Source of the DNA: WLMZ01 sp043753895
GTDB lineage: Bacteria; Actinomycetota; Acidimicrobiia; Acidimicrobiales; Ilumatobacteraceae
Assembly (NCBI GenBank): GCA_043753895.1
Contig: JAYUWK010000001.1
Coordinates: 86,704 to 150,703 of the forward strand
DNA length: 64,000 nucleotides
Direction: 5' to 3'
Under the pieces are notes generated by a model, which did not search any database, was not told the DNA's origin, and saw only the letters and a program-made list of their open reading frames with translations. The position numbers were made by a program, and so were the translations under genes. This document shows positions 9,446-16,162 of this stretch, in pieces. Position 1 is the stretch's first letter. Every line of letters starts with the position of its first letter.

Positions 9446-10963
9446 ATGACAAATGTCCAACACGAGGTCGAGACACCGAACAGCCAGCTCATGGTGGCAG
9501 CGACGAATCGGGTACTCCCCACCTGGCCGTATCGAAGCCTCGATTGCTATATCGATGGCGGCGGCGGCGGCGGAGGCTTGCGCGCGGCGCGAGCCGTTAC
9601 CGGGGACATCATCATCGAAGAACTCACAGCCTCTGGCCTTCGCGGACGAGGCGGTGCCGGCTTTCCCACGGGCGTGAAGTGGCAAACCATCAAGTCGTTC
9701 GAGTCCCCCGTGTTGTACACCACCATCGTGATCAACGCGGCCGAGGGTGAACCGGGCACGTTCAAGGACCGCGCGATCATGCGCGCCAATCCGTACGCAC
9801 CGATCGAGGGGGCGCTCATTGCGGCCCACGCACTCGGTGCGAAAATGATCATCATCGCCACCAAGGCTGGGTTCACCGACGAACTCACCCGATTGCGTTC
9901 GGCGATCGGCGAGATCCTGATGGCCGGATGGGCGAGCGGTGTCGAGATTCGCCTTATCGAGGGGCCATACAGCTACCTGTTCGGCGAGGAGACCGCACTG
10001 CTCGAAGTCATCGATGGTCGGCCGCCATTTCCGCGCATCGCGCCCCCATTCAGACGCGGCGTCATCGAGGTGGTTCGCACCGCAGAGGATGCCGCATCGG
10101 GAAGTGGCCTGTCCGCCGATATCCAGATGGCGGGCACAACCGAATCGAGCGCGGCTCCTCCGGTGTTGGTGAGCAATCTCGAGACCTTTGCGAACGTTCC
10201 TGCGATCATCGCGAAGGGTTCCGAATGGTTCCGATCCGTCGGCACTCCCGACTCACCGGGCACCATCGTGTGCACCGTATCCGGGGCCGTACAACACCCC
10301 GTCGTCGTCGAGGTGCCAATGGGCACCACGATGCGCGAGGTCATCGAACTCGCCGGCGGTCTGCAGCCGGAACGCACCCTCAGGGCTGTGCTGGTCGGCG
10401 TGTCGAGCGCGCCGCTCACCGCTGATCAACTGGACACGGCCCTGACCTACGAGGCCATGCGAGCGATCGGCAGCGGTCTCGGATCGGGCGGCTACTTGGT
10501 GATCGACGACAGCACGAACCCGGTCGCGGTCGCAGCCGGTGTCTCACGCTTTCTTGCCGTGGAGTCGTGCGGACAGTGCACTGCGTGCAAGCAGGACGGA
10601 GCCCAGATCTCCGATCTACTCGGCAAGATCGTGCGGGGTTTCGGTACCGAGGAACACCTTGCGACCGTGAAGGTGCGCCTCACCACGGTCGCCGATGGTG
10701 CCCGCTGCAGTTTGGCAACACAGCATCAAGTGGTGGTCGGAGGTCTGCTCGACGCGTTCGACGCTGAGGTGCGAGCTTGCCTCGAGCCAGGTGCCGAGCC
10801 GGGCACGGTGCACCTCATCGCGCCGCTGGTCGAACTCGACGAACACGGAGCGACGGTGGATACGTCGTTCACCTACAAACAACTCGACTGGACCTACAGC
10901 ACCACCGACAGCGCCAAGACACCGGTGGATCTGGTGGTGGATCACCGCGCGGTAGCGATGTGA
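9446..10963 (+). CDS. Stand-alone NuoF-like FMN/[4Fe-4S] protein
   Basis: A 505-residue homologue of NADH:quinone oxidoreductase subunit F (51-kDa). The FMN/NADH-binding segments GLRGRGGAGFPTGVKW near residue 70 and NAAEGEPGTFKDRAIM near 100 are intact. A SLBB-type region follows, then the [4Fe-4S] ligands ESCGQCTACKQ near 375 with a later Cys in ARCSLATQH. No other nuo gene is nearby, so it is not part of a complex I operon. It more likely passes electrons between NAD(P)H or a ferredoxin and a soluble partner, which is inference. The ATG at 9446 is preferred over an in-frame TTG at 9404. Confidence 0.85.
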   Translation: MTNVQHEVETPNSQLMVAATNRVLPTWPYRSLDCYIDGGGGGGGLRAARAVTGDIIIEELTASGLRGRGGAGFPTGVKWQTIKSFESPVLYTTIVINAAEGEPGTFKDRAIMRANPYAPIEGALIAAHALGAKMIIIATKAGFTDELTRLRSAIGEILMAGWASGVEIRLIEGPYSYLFGEETALLEVIDGRPPFPRIAPPFRRGVIEVVRTAEDAASGSGLSADIQMAGTTESSAAPPVLVSNLETFANVPAIIAKGSEWFRSVGTPDSPGTIVCTVSGAVQHPVVVEVPMGTTMREVIELAGGLQPERTLRAVLVGVSSAPLTADQLDTALTYEAMRAIGSGLGSGGYLVIDDSTNPVAVAAGVSRFLAVESCGQCTACKQDGAQISDLLGKIVRGFGTEEHLATVKVRLTTVADGARCSLATQHQVVVGGLLDAFDAEVRACLEPGAEPGTVHLIAPLVELDEHGATVDTSFTYKQLDWTYSTTDSAKTPVDLVVDHRAVAM

Positions 10964-11062
10964 GGCACTGCTCAGGGAGGACACTCCACGAGCCGAGATC
11001 CGAACGTGCCGCCGCTGTTTTTCGAATTCGGTCACTTTGGCGTGGCGTTTGTGTCAGCTGGC

Positions 11063-11089
11063 GGTGACACATCTCCTACAGGTGTCACC
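11063..11089. promoter_or_regulatory. Perfect 8-bp inverted repeat before the 107-aa membrane protein gene
   Basis: GGTGACAC (11063-11070) and GTGTCACC (11082-11089) are exact reverse complements around an 11-base loop. No T-run follows on either strand, so an operator is as likely as a terminator for the NuoF-like gene. Confidence 0.4.
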
Positions 11090-11177
11090 ACCGCTCGGTC
11101 GCAGCATCGGGATTCACCGCAGAGCACGAGCTGACGCATCGTGGCCTACGCTGTCGTCGCGCCGCTGAGGAGGATCC

Positions 11178-11501
11178 ATGCCCGACATCACTGAACTCGA
11201 TCATGATGTCGCACACGACGTGGACTACGTCTCCGATCAGGAACTGACACGCCTCGCTCTCGCCTGCGACCCTGATGCCGGCGTGTCCGTTGACGCAGTG
11301 TCGATCTGGGAAGTGCTCGGTGACGGGACCGACAACAACAGCGACGCGTTGCTTCCCGGCTGGTACATGCCCCCGCCTGTCGGTCGCCGCTTCGAGCGTC
11401 GCCGATGGAAGCGCGTCGTGGTGATCGTGGTCATCGTGGCCTTCATCGTCGTGAATGCGTACGGATTGTGCAGTACCTACGGCTCCATCACCATTGCGTG
11501 A
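11178..11501 (+). CDS. Hypothetical single-pass membrane protein
   Basis: A 107-residue protein with an acidic N-terminal half (MPDITELDHDVAHDVDYVSD), a central region, an Arg-rich stretch (RRFERRRWKRVV), and one C-terminal membrane helix of V/I/A residues ending in NAYGLCSTYGS. This layout suggests a cytoplasmic domain anchored by a C-terminal helix. A strong GAGGAGG ribosome binding site precedes the ATG. I do not recognise the family. The next open frame (lipoprotein start) begins on its stop codon. Confidence 0.75.
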   Translation: MPDITELDHDVAHDVDYVSDQELTRLALACDPDAGVSVDAVSIWEVLGDGTDNNSDALLPGWYMPPPVGRRFERRRWKRVVVIVVIVAFIVVNAYGLCSTYGSITIA

Positions 11502-11983
11502 TGGTTTACCTACCTCGGCTCCCCGGACCGCGAATATGCGGGCGATCGGTGGCCAGTACGACGCTTCTACTGGTGCTGACCGGTGCGTTGGCTGGCTGCA
11601 GCGCTGACCACTCGGGAGTAGCGCACCATCAACCGGCGTGCAGAATACTTCAGTCGCCTCGATCTCGGTGCCGCTCAACACTGCGGCCTCCACAACGAAC
11701 ACAGAACCCGAAATGACAGCAGCGACCCTCGACTGCTCCCATCCGATCGACAGCGTCGGGTTGCCGGTGAGCCCATTCGAAGCCATCGACAACGCCGTCG
11801 CGTTGCAAACGAGCGCGTCATCGCCGTTTGCCGGGCGACGAGGATCTCGGAGCGTTCATCGGGTCGAACGAGGAGACCTGTTTTTGCAAAGAGTCGAAGC
11901 TTTGGGTCGTTTTCTCCGCTGCGCCCCGTTTGCAGCGAACTGCAACCTGGCGCTGGTACGGCCGCGTTGCGCGACGATGACGC
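11501..11983 (+). pseudogene. Frameshifted lipoprotein gene
   Basis: ATG at 11501 overlaps the previous stop and opens a signal peptide with a lipobox (LLLVLTGALAGC, cysteine at about residue 33), so a secreted lipoprotein was encoded. The frame then closes at 11716 in Arg/Pro-rich sequence. Protein-like sequence continues in a second frame from about 11641 to 11820 (SVASISVPLNTAASTTN, then EMTAATLDC), and returns to the first frame from about 11822 to 11983 (LPGDEDLGAFIGSNEETCF, then SKLWVVF). Two compensating frameshifts would explain this. It could also be an unrelated short lipoprotein, or the frameshifts could be sequencing errors. Confidence 0.4.
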
Positions 11984-12091
11984 TGCGATCGTCCCGGCGC
12001 GAGTCATACCACCGAGCCGCCGCAATGTGACGCGCTCGCGGTGCGGCGGCGAGGACTCGTTGTCTGCTGGGCTGACCGGCGAACCATATTA

Positions 12092-12108
12092 TTGGCAAAC
12101 TTTGCCAA
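12092..12108. promoter_or_regulatory. Palindromic operator upstream of the parD remnant / parE
   Basis: A 17-bp palindrome, TTGGCAAA-C-TTTGCCAA, lies 18 bases before the parD start. Toxin-antitoxin operons are usually autorepressed by the antitoxin at such sites. The antitoxin is truncated just after its N-terminal DNA-binding strand, so repression may be lost. Confidence 0.55.
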
Positions 12109-12126
12109 CGGGGTGTACATGCTCTC

Positions 12127-12279
12127 ATGTCGACTATGAACGTGTCGCTGCCTTCCGAAATGAAGGACTTCGTCGATACCCAGACTGAGCGATGTGACAG
12201 AGAGCCAGGCTCGTCTGCGCTCAATCGCTGCCGCGGACATCGACGAAACGATTGCATATCTGCGCAGCGCTGCCAGTGA
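12127..12279 (+). pseudogene. parD: ParD antitoxin, deleted to an N-terminal stub
   Basis: The first 20 residues (MSTMNVSLPSEMKDFVDTQT) match the ribbon strand and first helix of ParD/CopG-type antitoxins. The frame then continues for about 30 residues that are only an out-of-frame reading of parE and stops at 12279. A normal ParD is about 80 residues, so the middle and the C-terminal toxin-binding part are missing, consistent with an internal deletion joining early parD to the start of parE. Confidence 0.75.
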
Positions 12280-12517
12280 TGCTGTGGCGTTGAACTTCGT
12301 CGAGGCGCTCGAGAATGGGATCAACCACGTCACACGTTCGCTACAACTGGGCTCACTGCGATTTGCCTTCGAACTCGGCATCCCCGACCTTCGGGCGTTC
12401 GACCTGAGCCAATTCCCCTACGTTCTCTTCTACCTGCCCCTGAACGACACCATCGACATCTGGCGAGTGTTGCACACCGGTCGCGATATCCCAGGCGCGT
12501 TCGCTCTCGACCAGTGA
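12194..12517 (+). CDS. parE: ParE-family toxin (antitoxin lost)
   Basis: A 107-residue RelE/ParE-superfamily protein. The C-terminal half carries the family signature: LRFAFELGIPDLRAF, then FPYVLFYLPLNDTIDIWRVL and HTGRDIPG. ParE toxins poison DNA gyrase and are normally neutralised by ParD. Start: GTG at 12194 is the first in-frame start, but the N-terminus may have been altered by the deletion that removed most of parD. With no intact antitoxin adjacent, it is either inactive, silenced, or controlled from elsewhere. Key surface residues cannot be checked by eye. Confidence 0.85.
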   Translation: MTESQARLRSIAAADIDETIAYLRSAASDAVALNFVEALENGINHVTRSLQLGSLRFAFELGIPDLRAFDLSQFPYVLFYLPLNDTIDIWRVLHTGRDIPGAFALDQ

Positions 12518-12573
12518 GCACTCGGCACGGCACAGAGGACTCGAACCGTAGCCATACCTGTGCGCAGGCGGGC

Positions 12574-13068
12574 TCAGTCCCCCCGGCGATGGAGCATGGT
12601 GATGGACGTACCGACGGTACCCACGTCGACAAAGCCGAGTTCTACGTACAAGCGGCTGGCGCGAACATTGTCCGCGTCGACGCTCAGACTCAGCGCCCAA
12701 TGGCGCACGAGCATGTCGAGGAGGAGTCGACGACCGACGCCCTGACCACGATGAGCCGCGACCACCGCCATGCCGACCTCGGGGATCTCGGCCGAAACAA
12801 AGCCGTAGCCGGGATCATCGGCATCGTGACAACGACAGAATGCGGCCCCGATGCGCTCACCCTTTTCGCCGACAGCGATCTGGGCATCATCACCCGCATG
12901 CGAGCCGAAGTGCTCGAGATAATGGGCGATGTCATGCTCCTGCAGAATCGCACGCGGTGGAGGGTCGATGCCGTTGCGCACATGGATCGACTGGTAGAGC
13001 ATCTCCCACAGGAACGGCACATCGTCAGAGGTCCATGGTCGACAGCTGAACGAGAACGGGTGTGCCAC
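12574..13068 (-). CDS. GNAT-family N-acetyltransferase
   Basis: A 164-residue Gcn5-related acetyltransferase. The acetyl-CoA-binding motif A is clear near residue 110 (MAVVAAHRGQGVGRRLLLDM), followed by a motif B segment NVRASRLYVELGFVDVG. The N-terminal WTSDDVPFLWEMLYQS segment is typical of small-molecule GNATs. The substrate is not predictable. It faces parE convergently, with a 56-base gap. Confidence 0.9.
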   Translation of the reverse strand: MAHPFSFSCRPWTSDDVPFLWEMLYQSIHVRNGIDPPPRAILQEHDIAHYLEHFGSHAGDDAQIAVGEKGERIGAAFCRCHDADDPGYGFVSAEIPEVGMAVVAAHRGQGVGRRLLLDMLVRHWALSLSVDADNVRASRLYVELGFVDVGTVGTSITMLHRRGD

Positions 13069-13251
13069 GATCCCGGAGGTTACAGCTGCGGAAACCAGCG
13101 GCTACGTTCGCGTTCCGAACCTGACCGGCCGCCATTTCTCCTGAGTCTCGGTGACTTGCTCGTGGAGCCGCGGCGTCGCGCGCGACAACGTCGGTTGTCG
13201 TCGCCTGACAAGCCGATTGATCGCATCACGCTCGCGTGACAGGCTGCGCCG

Positions 13252-13758
13252 ATGACCGAACCCATCGTGACGCTCCCTACGTCCAAGGCCGTCGGAGACG
13301 ACGAGCGTTCCGTGCTGCTGGGCTACCTCGCGTATCACCGTGCAGTGCTGGCCCGCAAGCTCGAAGGGCTCACTGACGAACAAGCACGCCGCGCCGCGAT
13401 CGCTCCGAGTCGGCTCACGCTGATCGGCCTCGTGCGCCACATGACCGACGTGGAGCGATGGTGGTTTCGCTGCGTCCTCCTCGACGAAGATCTTCCCGGG
13501 TTGTTCGAGGATGACCAGGAATGGGACATCCCGCCGGACGCGACGGTGGGCGATGCGCTGCGGGCGTTCTGGGATGAGATCGCCGTGATCGATCAACACC
13601 TGATGGTGGCCGGTATGGACGACGTGAGCACCGGCAATCCCGGTGGCCAACGCCAAGCGCTCCGGCGGATCATCGTGCACATGATCGAGGAGTATGCCCG
13701 CCACTGCGGCCACGCCGATCTCCTCCGCGAGGTCATCGACGGCTGTACGGGTGACTGA
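13252..13758 (+). CDS. DinB / DUF664 family protein (mycothiol-dependent enzyme type)
   Basis: A 168-residue four-helix DinB-superfamily protein. The DUF664 pattern is visible: LLGYLAYHRAVLARKLEGLT near residue 22, LTLIGLVRHMTDVERWWF near 60 and IIVHMIEEYARHCGHADLLRE near 140. The three spaced histidines (H in VRHM, H in HMIEEYARH, H in GHAD) form the metal site. In actinobacteria this family includes mycothiol-dependent S-transferases and isomerases; the substrate here is unknown. Confidence 0.88.
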   Translation: MTEPIVTLPTSKAVGDDERSVLLGYLAYHRAVLARKLEGLTDEQARRAAIAPSRLTLIGLVRHMTDVERWWFRCVLLDEDLPGLFEDDQEWDIPPDATVGDALRAFWDEIAVIDQHLMVAGMDDVSTGNPGGQRQALRRIIVHMIEEYARHCGHADLLREVIDGCTGD

Positions 13759-13869
13759 GCCCACTGCGGTCGCCGCGATTTTTCCTTTCGGCTTGCGGCG
13801 AGACATGCCATGATGAACTTTCAGTGCGAACCGGCTGAGCCGCCATCGAAATCACAGGGAGAGCGCACC

Positions 13870-14232
13870 ATGGACTACGAGTTCACGACGGGGGAACCGA
13901 TCACCGAGCAAGAAGCGCTCGAGCGGGTTGCGGCCATGGGTTTGCATGGTTTGGCGTTCAATGACGTCCATGACGTCGACGAGAGCCTCCACTGGCACGA
14001 GTTCGAAGGCGTCACTTGGGTGATCTCGGGCACCGGATCATTCGCTGACGAGAACCGCAACGTCACTCAGATCCAGCCGGGATGCCGGCTGCGAGCGCCC
14101 GCCGGATGGCTGCACCGCACCCTCGCGGGCACCCGGACCCGGTTGGTCATCGGTACGAACCTCCCCGGCGAGGTCTGGACCAGCCCCATCGACAAGGACC
14201 CAGCCGACCGCCCGGCAGCGCTCTCGATCTGA
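13870..14232 (+). CDS. Small cupin-like protein
   Basis: A 120-residue protein whose core reads as a cupin barrel: HWHEFEGVTWVISGTGSFAD near residue 40, with the HxH...E metal-ligand pattern, then PGCRLRAPAGWLHRTLAGT with a third histidine. ATG at 13870 has a GGGAGA ribosome binding site 6 bases upstream; the frame is open to 13810 but without a good site. The role is unknown. A truncated DUF1905 frame begins 4 bases after its stop. Confidence 0.75.
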   Translation: MDYEFTTGEPITEQEALERVAAMGLHGLAFNDVHDVDESLHWHEFEGVTWVISGTGSFADENRNVTQIQPGCRLRAPAGWLHRTLAGTRTRLVIGTNLPGEVWTSPIDKDPADRPAALSI

Positions 14233-14236
14233 ACAC

Positions 14237-14476
14237 GTGGAGCTCGAGTTCAGCGGCGAGGTCATTCATTGGCGTGGCCCCGCACCGTTCCATTTCGTGA
14301 CAGTGCTCGACGAGCAACGGTGGGCCTCAAGCTGGTCGATCGTTGTCGGCGGCCGGTCTGCAGTCCGGAGGTTTGGTCACTCCGCACCCACCACCGTGGC
14401 AAACTCACCAAGCCCTCTCGCACCTGCCCCCAGGGCTGATCGCAAACCGCTGCTCAACGAAGCGCGTGCTTGGTAA
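14237..14476 (+). pseudogene. DUF1905 gene, truncated after about 25 residues
   Basis: GTG at 14237 opens VELEFSGEVIHWRGPAPFHF, a clear match to the start of DUF1905 proteins (about 95 residues, all-beta). After about residue 28 the frame loses all family similarity (no SYGWG or SLFPKDG segment in any frame) and runs to a stop at 14476 across the left att repeat. A deletion or insertion has removed the rest. It sits immediately outside the integrative element. Confidence 0.6.
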
Positions 14477-14516
14477 TCACCATGCGTTGGATCTGGTTGG
14501 CCCCTTCGTAGATCTA
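14454..14516 (-). pseudogene. Displaced 3' end of an acyl-CoA dehydrogenase gene
   Basis: On the minus strand, 14516 to 14454 reads IYEGANQIQRMVITKHALR and a stop. This is the universal C-terminus of acyl-CoA dehydrogenases and nearly identical to the end of the intact gene at 17345-18505 (IYEGTNQIQRMVIAKHVFS). Nothing upstream resembles the enzyme. It is best explained as the original chromosomal 3' end displaced by integration of the element lying between the two copies. Confidence 0.75.
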
Positions 14517-14520
14517 GGTG
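14476..14520. repeat. Left attachment-site core (attL) of integrative element
   Basis: A 45-base block that matches 17367-17411 at 43 positions (differences at 14501 and 14516). The two copies bound a 2.9-kb region carrying an integrase gene. The core lies in codons for the last residues of acyl-CoA dehydrogenase, a typical gene-end target for a tyrosine integrase. Confidence 0.75.
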
Positions 14521-14738
14521 GTCTGGCACGGTCGTCCGTCTGACGGTGTCGCGTGTTGCACTGTGCCGCTGAGCTGCGGCGACAGTCCGTCCCATGTTGG
14601 GTCGCGTTGGCGCGTGTCATCCAGTACTAGGGATGAAACTAGGGGTCACGGCGCCGCGCCAAGTGACGCACGCACCTCGAACCCTACGAATACCGCAGAG
14701 TTCTTGCATCACGTCCTCCATCAAGGCATTCTGAGGGC
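14521..14738. other. Non-coding left arm of the integrative element
   Basis: No credible gene. It holds two ACTAGGG heptamers (14626-14632 and 14638-14644) interpreted as integrase arm sites; nothing else stands out. Confidence 0.5.
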
Positions 14739-15797
14739 GTGTCGCTGCCTACTCACTTAATTTCCGAACGCATCGGGCTCCGTCCGTGGGTTGCGGCCGA
14801 TCGTGAAGCGGTCGGCTCGATTGTGCAGGCATCGAAGAAGGACTTCGACGACTGGCTCCCGATGCTTGTGCCAACGCTCGAAGAGTTCGAGGCATTCCTG
14901 CAGAATGTAACGACCGAAGCAGACCGTTGCATCGGCTGGACGTACGCGGTTGAAATCGATAGCGAGGTTGTTGGCCAGTGCAGCATTCACCTCCGCGACC
15001 ACGGCTCAGCCGAAATCGGCTACTGGGTACGAAGCGATCGCACTGGTGAAGGGATTGCAACCCGTGCTGTACGCGTGCTTTCCCTATCCGCAGCGCGCAA
15101 CTTCGCCGCCGTCATCATCCGATGTGACGCGGGAAACGTCAAAAGTGCGGCGGTTGCGAGCGCGGCTGGCTTCCGCTATGTGGGCACTGTTGCCCTCGAT
15201 CCGTCAATCGAGGGCACCTCGGTGCAGACCGGTCGTGAGATGACGTGGCTGTTCAAACCCTCAGGGAAGCGAAGGCTCGTCGACCGGGTCAGTGGCCAAG
15301 CGCAGCAACATGGAGCCCGTTGCGTGATCGATCTGAACCACCTCGGCCGTTGTCACACCCCAATCGTCGTCGCCGACCACGACCGTCACACCCACCTCGA
15401 ACACCAGGTCATCCACGGCCCTGCGGACGTTCGCACGAATCAGGGAGCCGTCGACGGCTCGATTGAAGTCAACGGTGAGCTGACGGATCATGGTGGCTCG
15501 GCGTCAGCTTGCGGCGGCGTGGTCGAGCAGGTGACGGTTCTTGCTGATCGGGCCTGGGAGGATCGTGAAATGAATCTGGCCGTCGGCATCGACCGCTACG
15601 ACACGCACAACGGCGATCGCCTGCGAGTTGCCCGCGAGGAGCATCGAGCCGACCTTGACCATGTCCGGATGACGCGCTCGCGACAGAGTCGACCACCCGT
15701 AGCCGTCATCGTCCTGGGCGTTGAGATCTGCCCGAATGTCGATCTGCTCATCGCTCATGGTCGGCCTCCTTTCGACGCTCCATCTCAGCGAACATAA
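14739..15797 (+). CDS. GNAT acetyltransferase (RimJ/RimL type) with antisense read-through tail
   Basis: Residues 1-170 are a RimJ/RimL-like GNAT domain: ISERIGLRPWVAADREAVGS, AVEIDSEVVGQCSIHLRD, then GYWVRSDRTGEGIATRAVRV (acetyl-CoA loop) and NVKSAAVASAAGFRYVGTV. A normal protein would end near residue 172 (MTWLFKP, about 15258). Instead the frame continues for 180 codons directly antisense to two well-supported minus-strand genes and stops at 15797. The tail has no protein-like family signal. The natural stop may have been lost when the cassette was joined, or the C-terminus is an unstructured extension. Start is GTG at 14739. It lies inside the integrative element as cargo. Confidence 0.6.
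   Translation: MSLPTHLISERIGLRPWVAADREAVGSIVQASKKDFDDWLPMLVPTLEEFEAFLQNVTTEADRCIGWTYAVEIDSEVVGQCSIHLRDHGSAEIGYWVRSDRTGEGIATRAVRVLSLSAARNFAAVIIRCDAGNVKSAAVASAAGFRYVGTVALDPSIEGTSVQTGREMTWLFKPSGKRRLVDRVSGQAQQHGARCVIDLNHLGRCHTPIVVADHDRHTHLEHQVIHGPADVRTNQGAVDGSIEVNGELTDHGGSASACGGVVEQVTVLADRAWEDREMNLAVGIDRYDTHNGDRLRVAREEHRADLDHVRMTRSRQSRPPVAVIVLGVEICPNVDLLIAHGRPPFDAPSQRT
15261..15491 (-). CDS. Hypothetical protein, third gene of integrase-linked cassette (76 aa)
   Basis: Starts 12 bases after the 84-residue gene's stop, with ATG at 15491, and ends in DEPSLP. The sequence alternates hydrophobic strands and acidic turns (LVFEVGVTVVVGDDDWGVTT, VVQIDHATGSMLLRL), suggesting a small beta-rich domain. 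I do not recognise it. Position and spacing say it is cotranscribed with the integrase. It is overlapped on the other strand by the tail of the GNAT frame. Confidence 0.55.
   Translation of the reverse strand: MIRQLTVDFNRAVDGSLIRANVRRAVDDLVFEVGVTVVVGDDDWGVTTAEVVQIDHATGSMLLRLATDPVDEPSLP
15504..15758 (-). CDS. Hypothetical protein, second gene of integrase-linked cassette (84 aa)
   Basis: ATG at 15758 has an excellent AAAGGAGG ribosome binding site, which fixes the start and shows the gene is real despite the opposing GNAT frame. The protein is acidic at its start (MSDEQIDIRADLNAQDDDGY), followed by a beta-rich core (KVGSMLLAGNSQAIAVVRVV, then GQIHFTILPG). No family is recognised. It follows the 125-residue gene by 26 bases and precedes the 76-residue gene by 12. 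Confidence 0.7.
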   Translation of the reverse strand: MSDEQIDIRADLNAQDDDGYGWSTLSRARHPDMVKVGSMLLAGNSQAIAVVRVVAVDADGQIHFTILPGPISKNRHLLDHAAAS

Positions 15798-16162
15798 TAC
15801 GGGTTGACAACGGTCCGATGCTCGCACGACTGAAGCCGCGCAATTCCGTCAGGCAGGTCGTCGAACTCGATGCTGTGGTGCAGTGTGCGGCGACCGGTCG
15901 GCAGAAGGCGAAATCCCGCCCGACGAACCCTTCCTGCCGTCATCAACGTCAGCCATTCGAATCGCACCAGCGGCGGCTCCTGCGCAAGTTCGTCCATCGT
16001 GGTGTCCACCAATGCGAACACGGAGAGGGCATACACGCCATACACCTCGAACGCGGCCAAGGCGTCGTCGAGCACATCCTCGTCGGCCAGAGTTCCTCCA
16101 CGCACGACGATCACGGCCTCATCGCTGAGCTCATCTCCAGGGCGGACGAAGCGCTGCTTCAC
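15785..16162 (-). CDS. Hypothetical protein coupled to the integrase (125 aa)
   Basis: GTG at 16162 overlaps the integrase stop as GTGA, with GGGAG just upstream, so translation is coupled to the integrase. The protein begins VKQRFVRPGDELSDEAVIVV and contains LVRFEWLTLMTAGRVRRAGF and HHSIEFDDLPDGIARLQSCE, ending VNPYYVR. It is soluble and has alternating strands and helices. I do not recognise a characterised family. A gene fixed behind an integrase could be a directionality factor, a toxin component or a passenger; none is shown. Confidence 0.7.
   Translation of the reverse strand: MKQRFVRPGDELSDEAVIVVRGGTLADEDVLDDALAAFEVYGVYALSVFALVDTTMDELAQEPPLVRFEWLTLMTAGRVRRAGFRLLPTGRRTLHHSIEFDDLPDGIARLQSCEHRTVVNPYYVR

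Noticed and set aside
12525..12560. A tRNA T-arm-like string on the minus strand (GGTTCGAGTCC)
   Set aside because: The flanking bases do not form a T stem and no acceptor, D or anticodon arm can be built.
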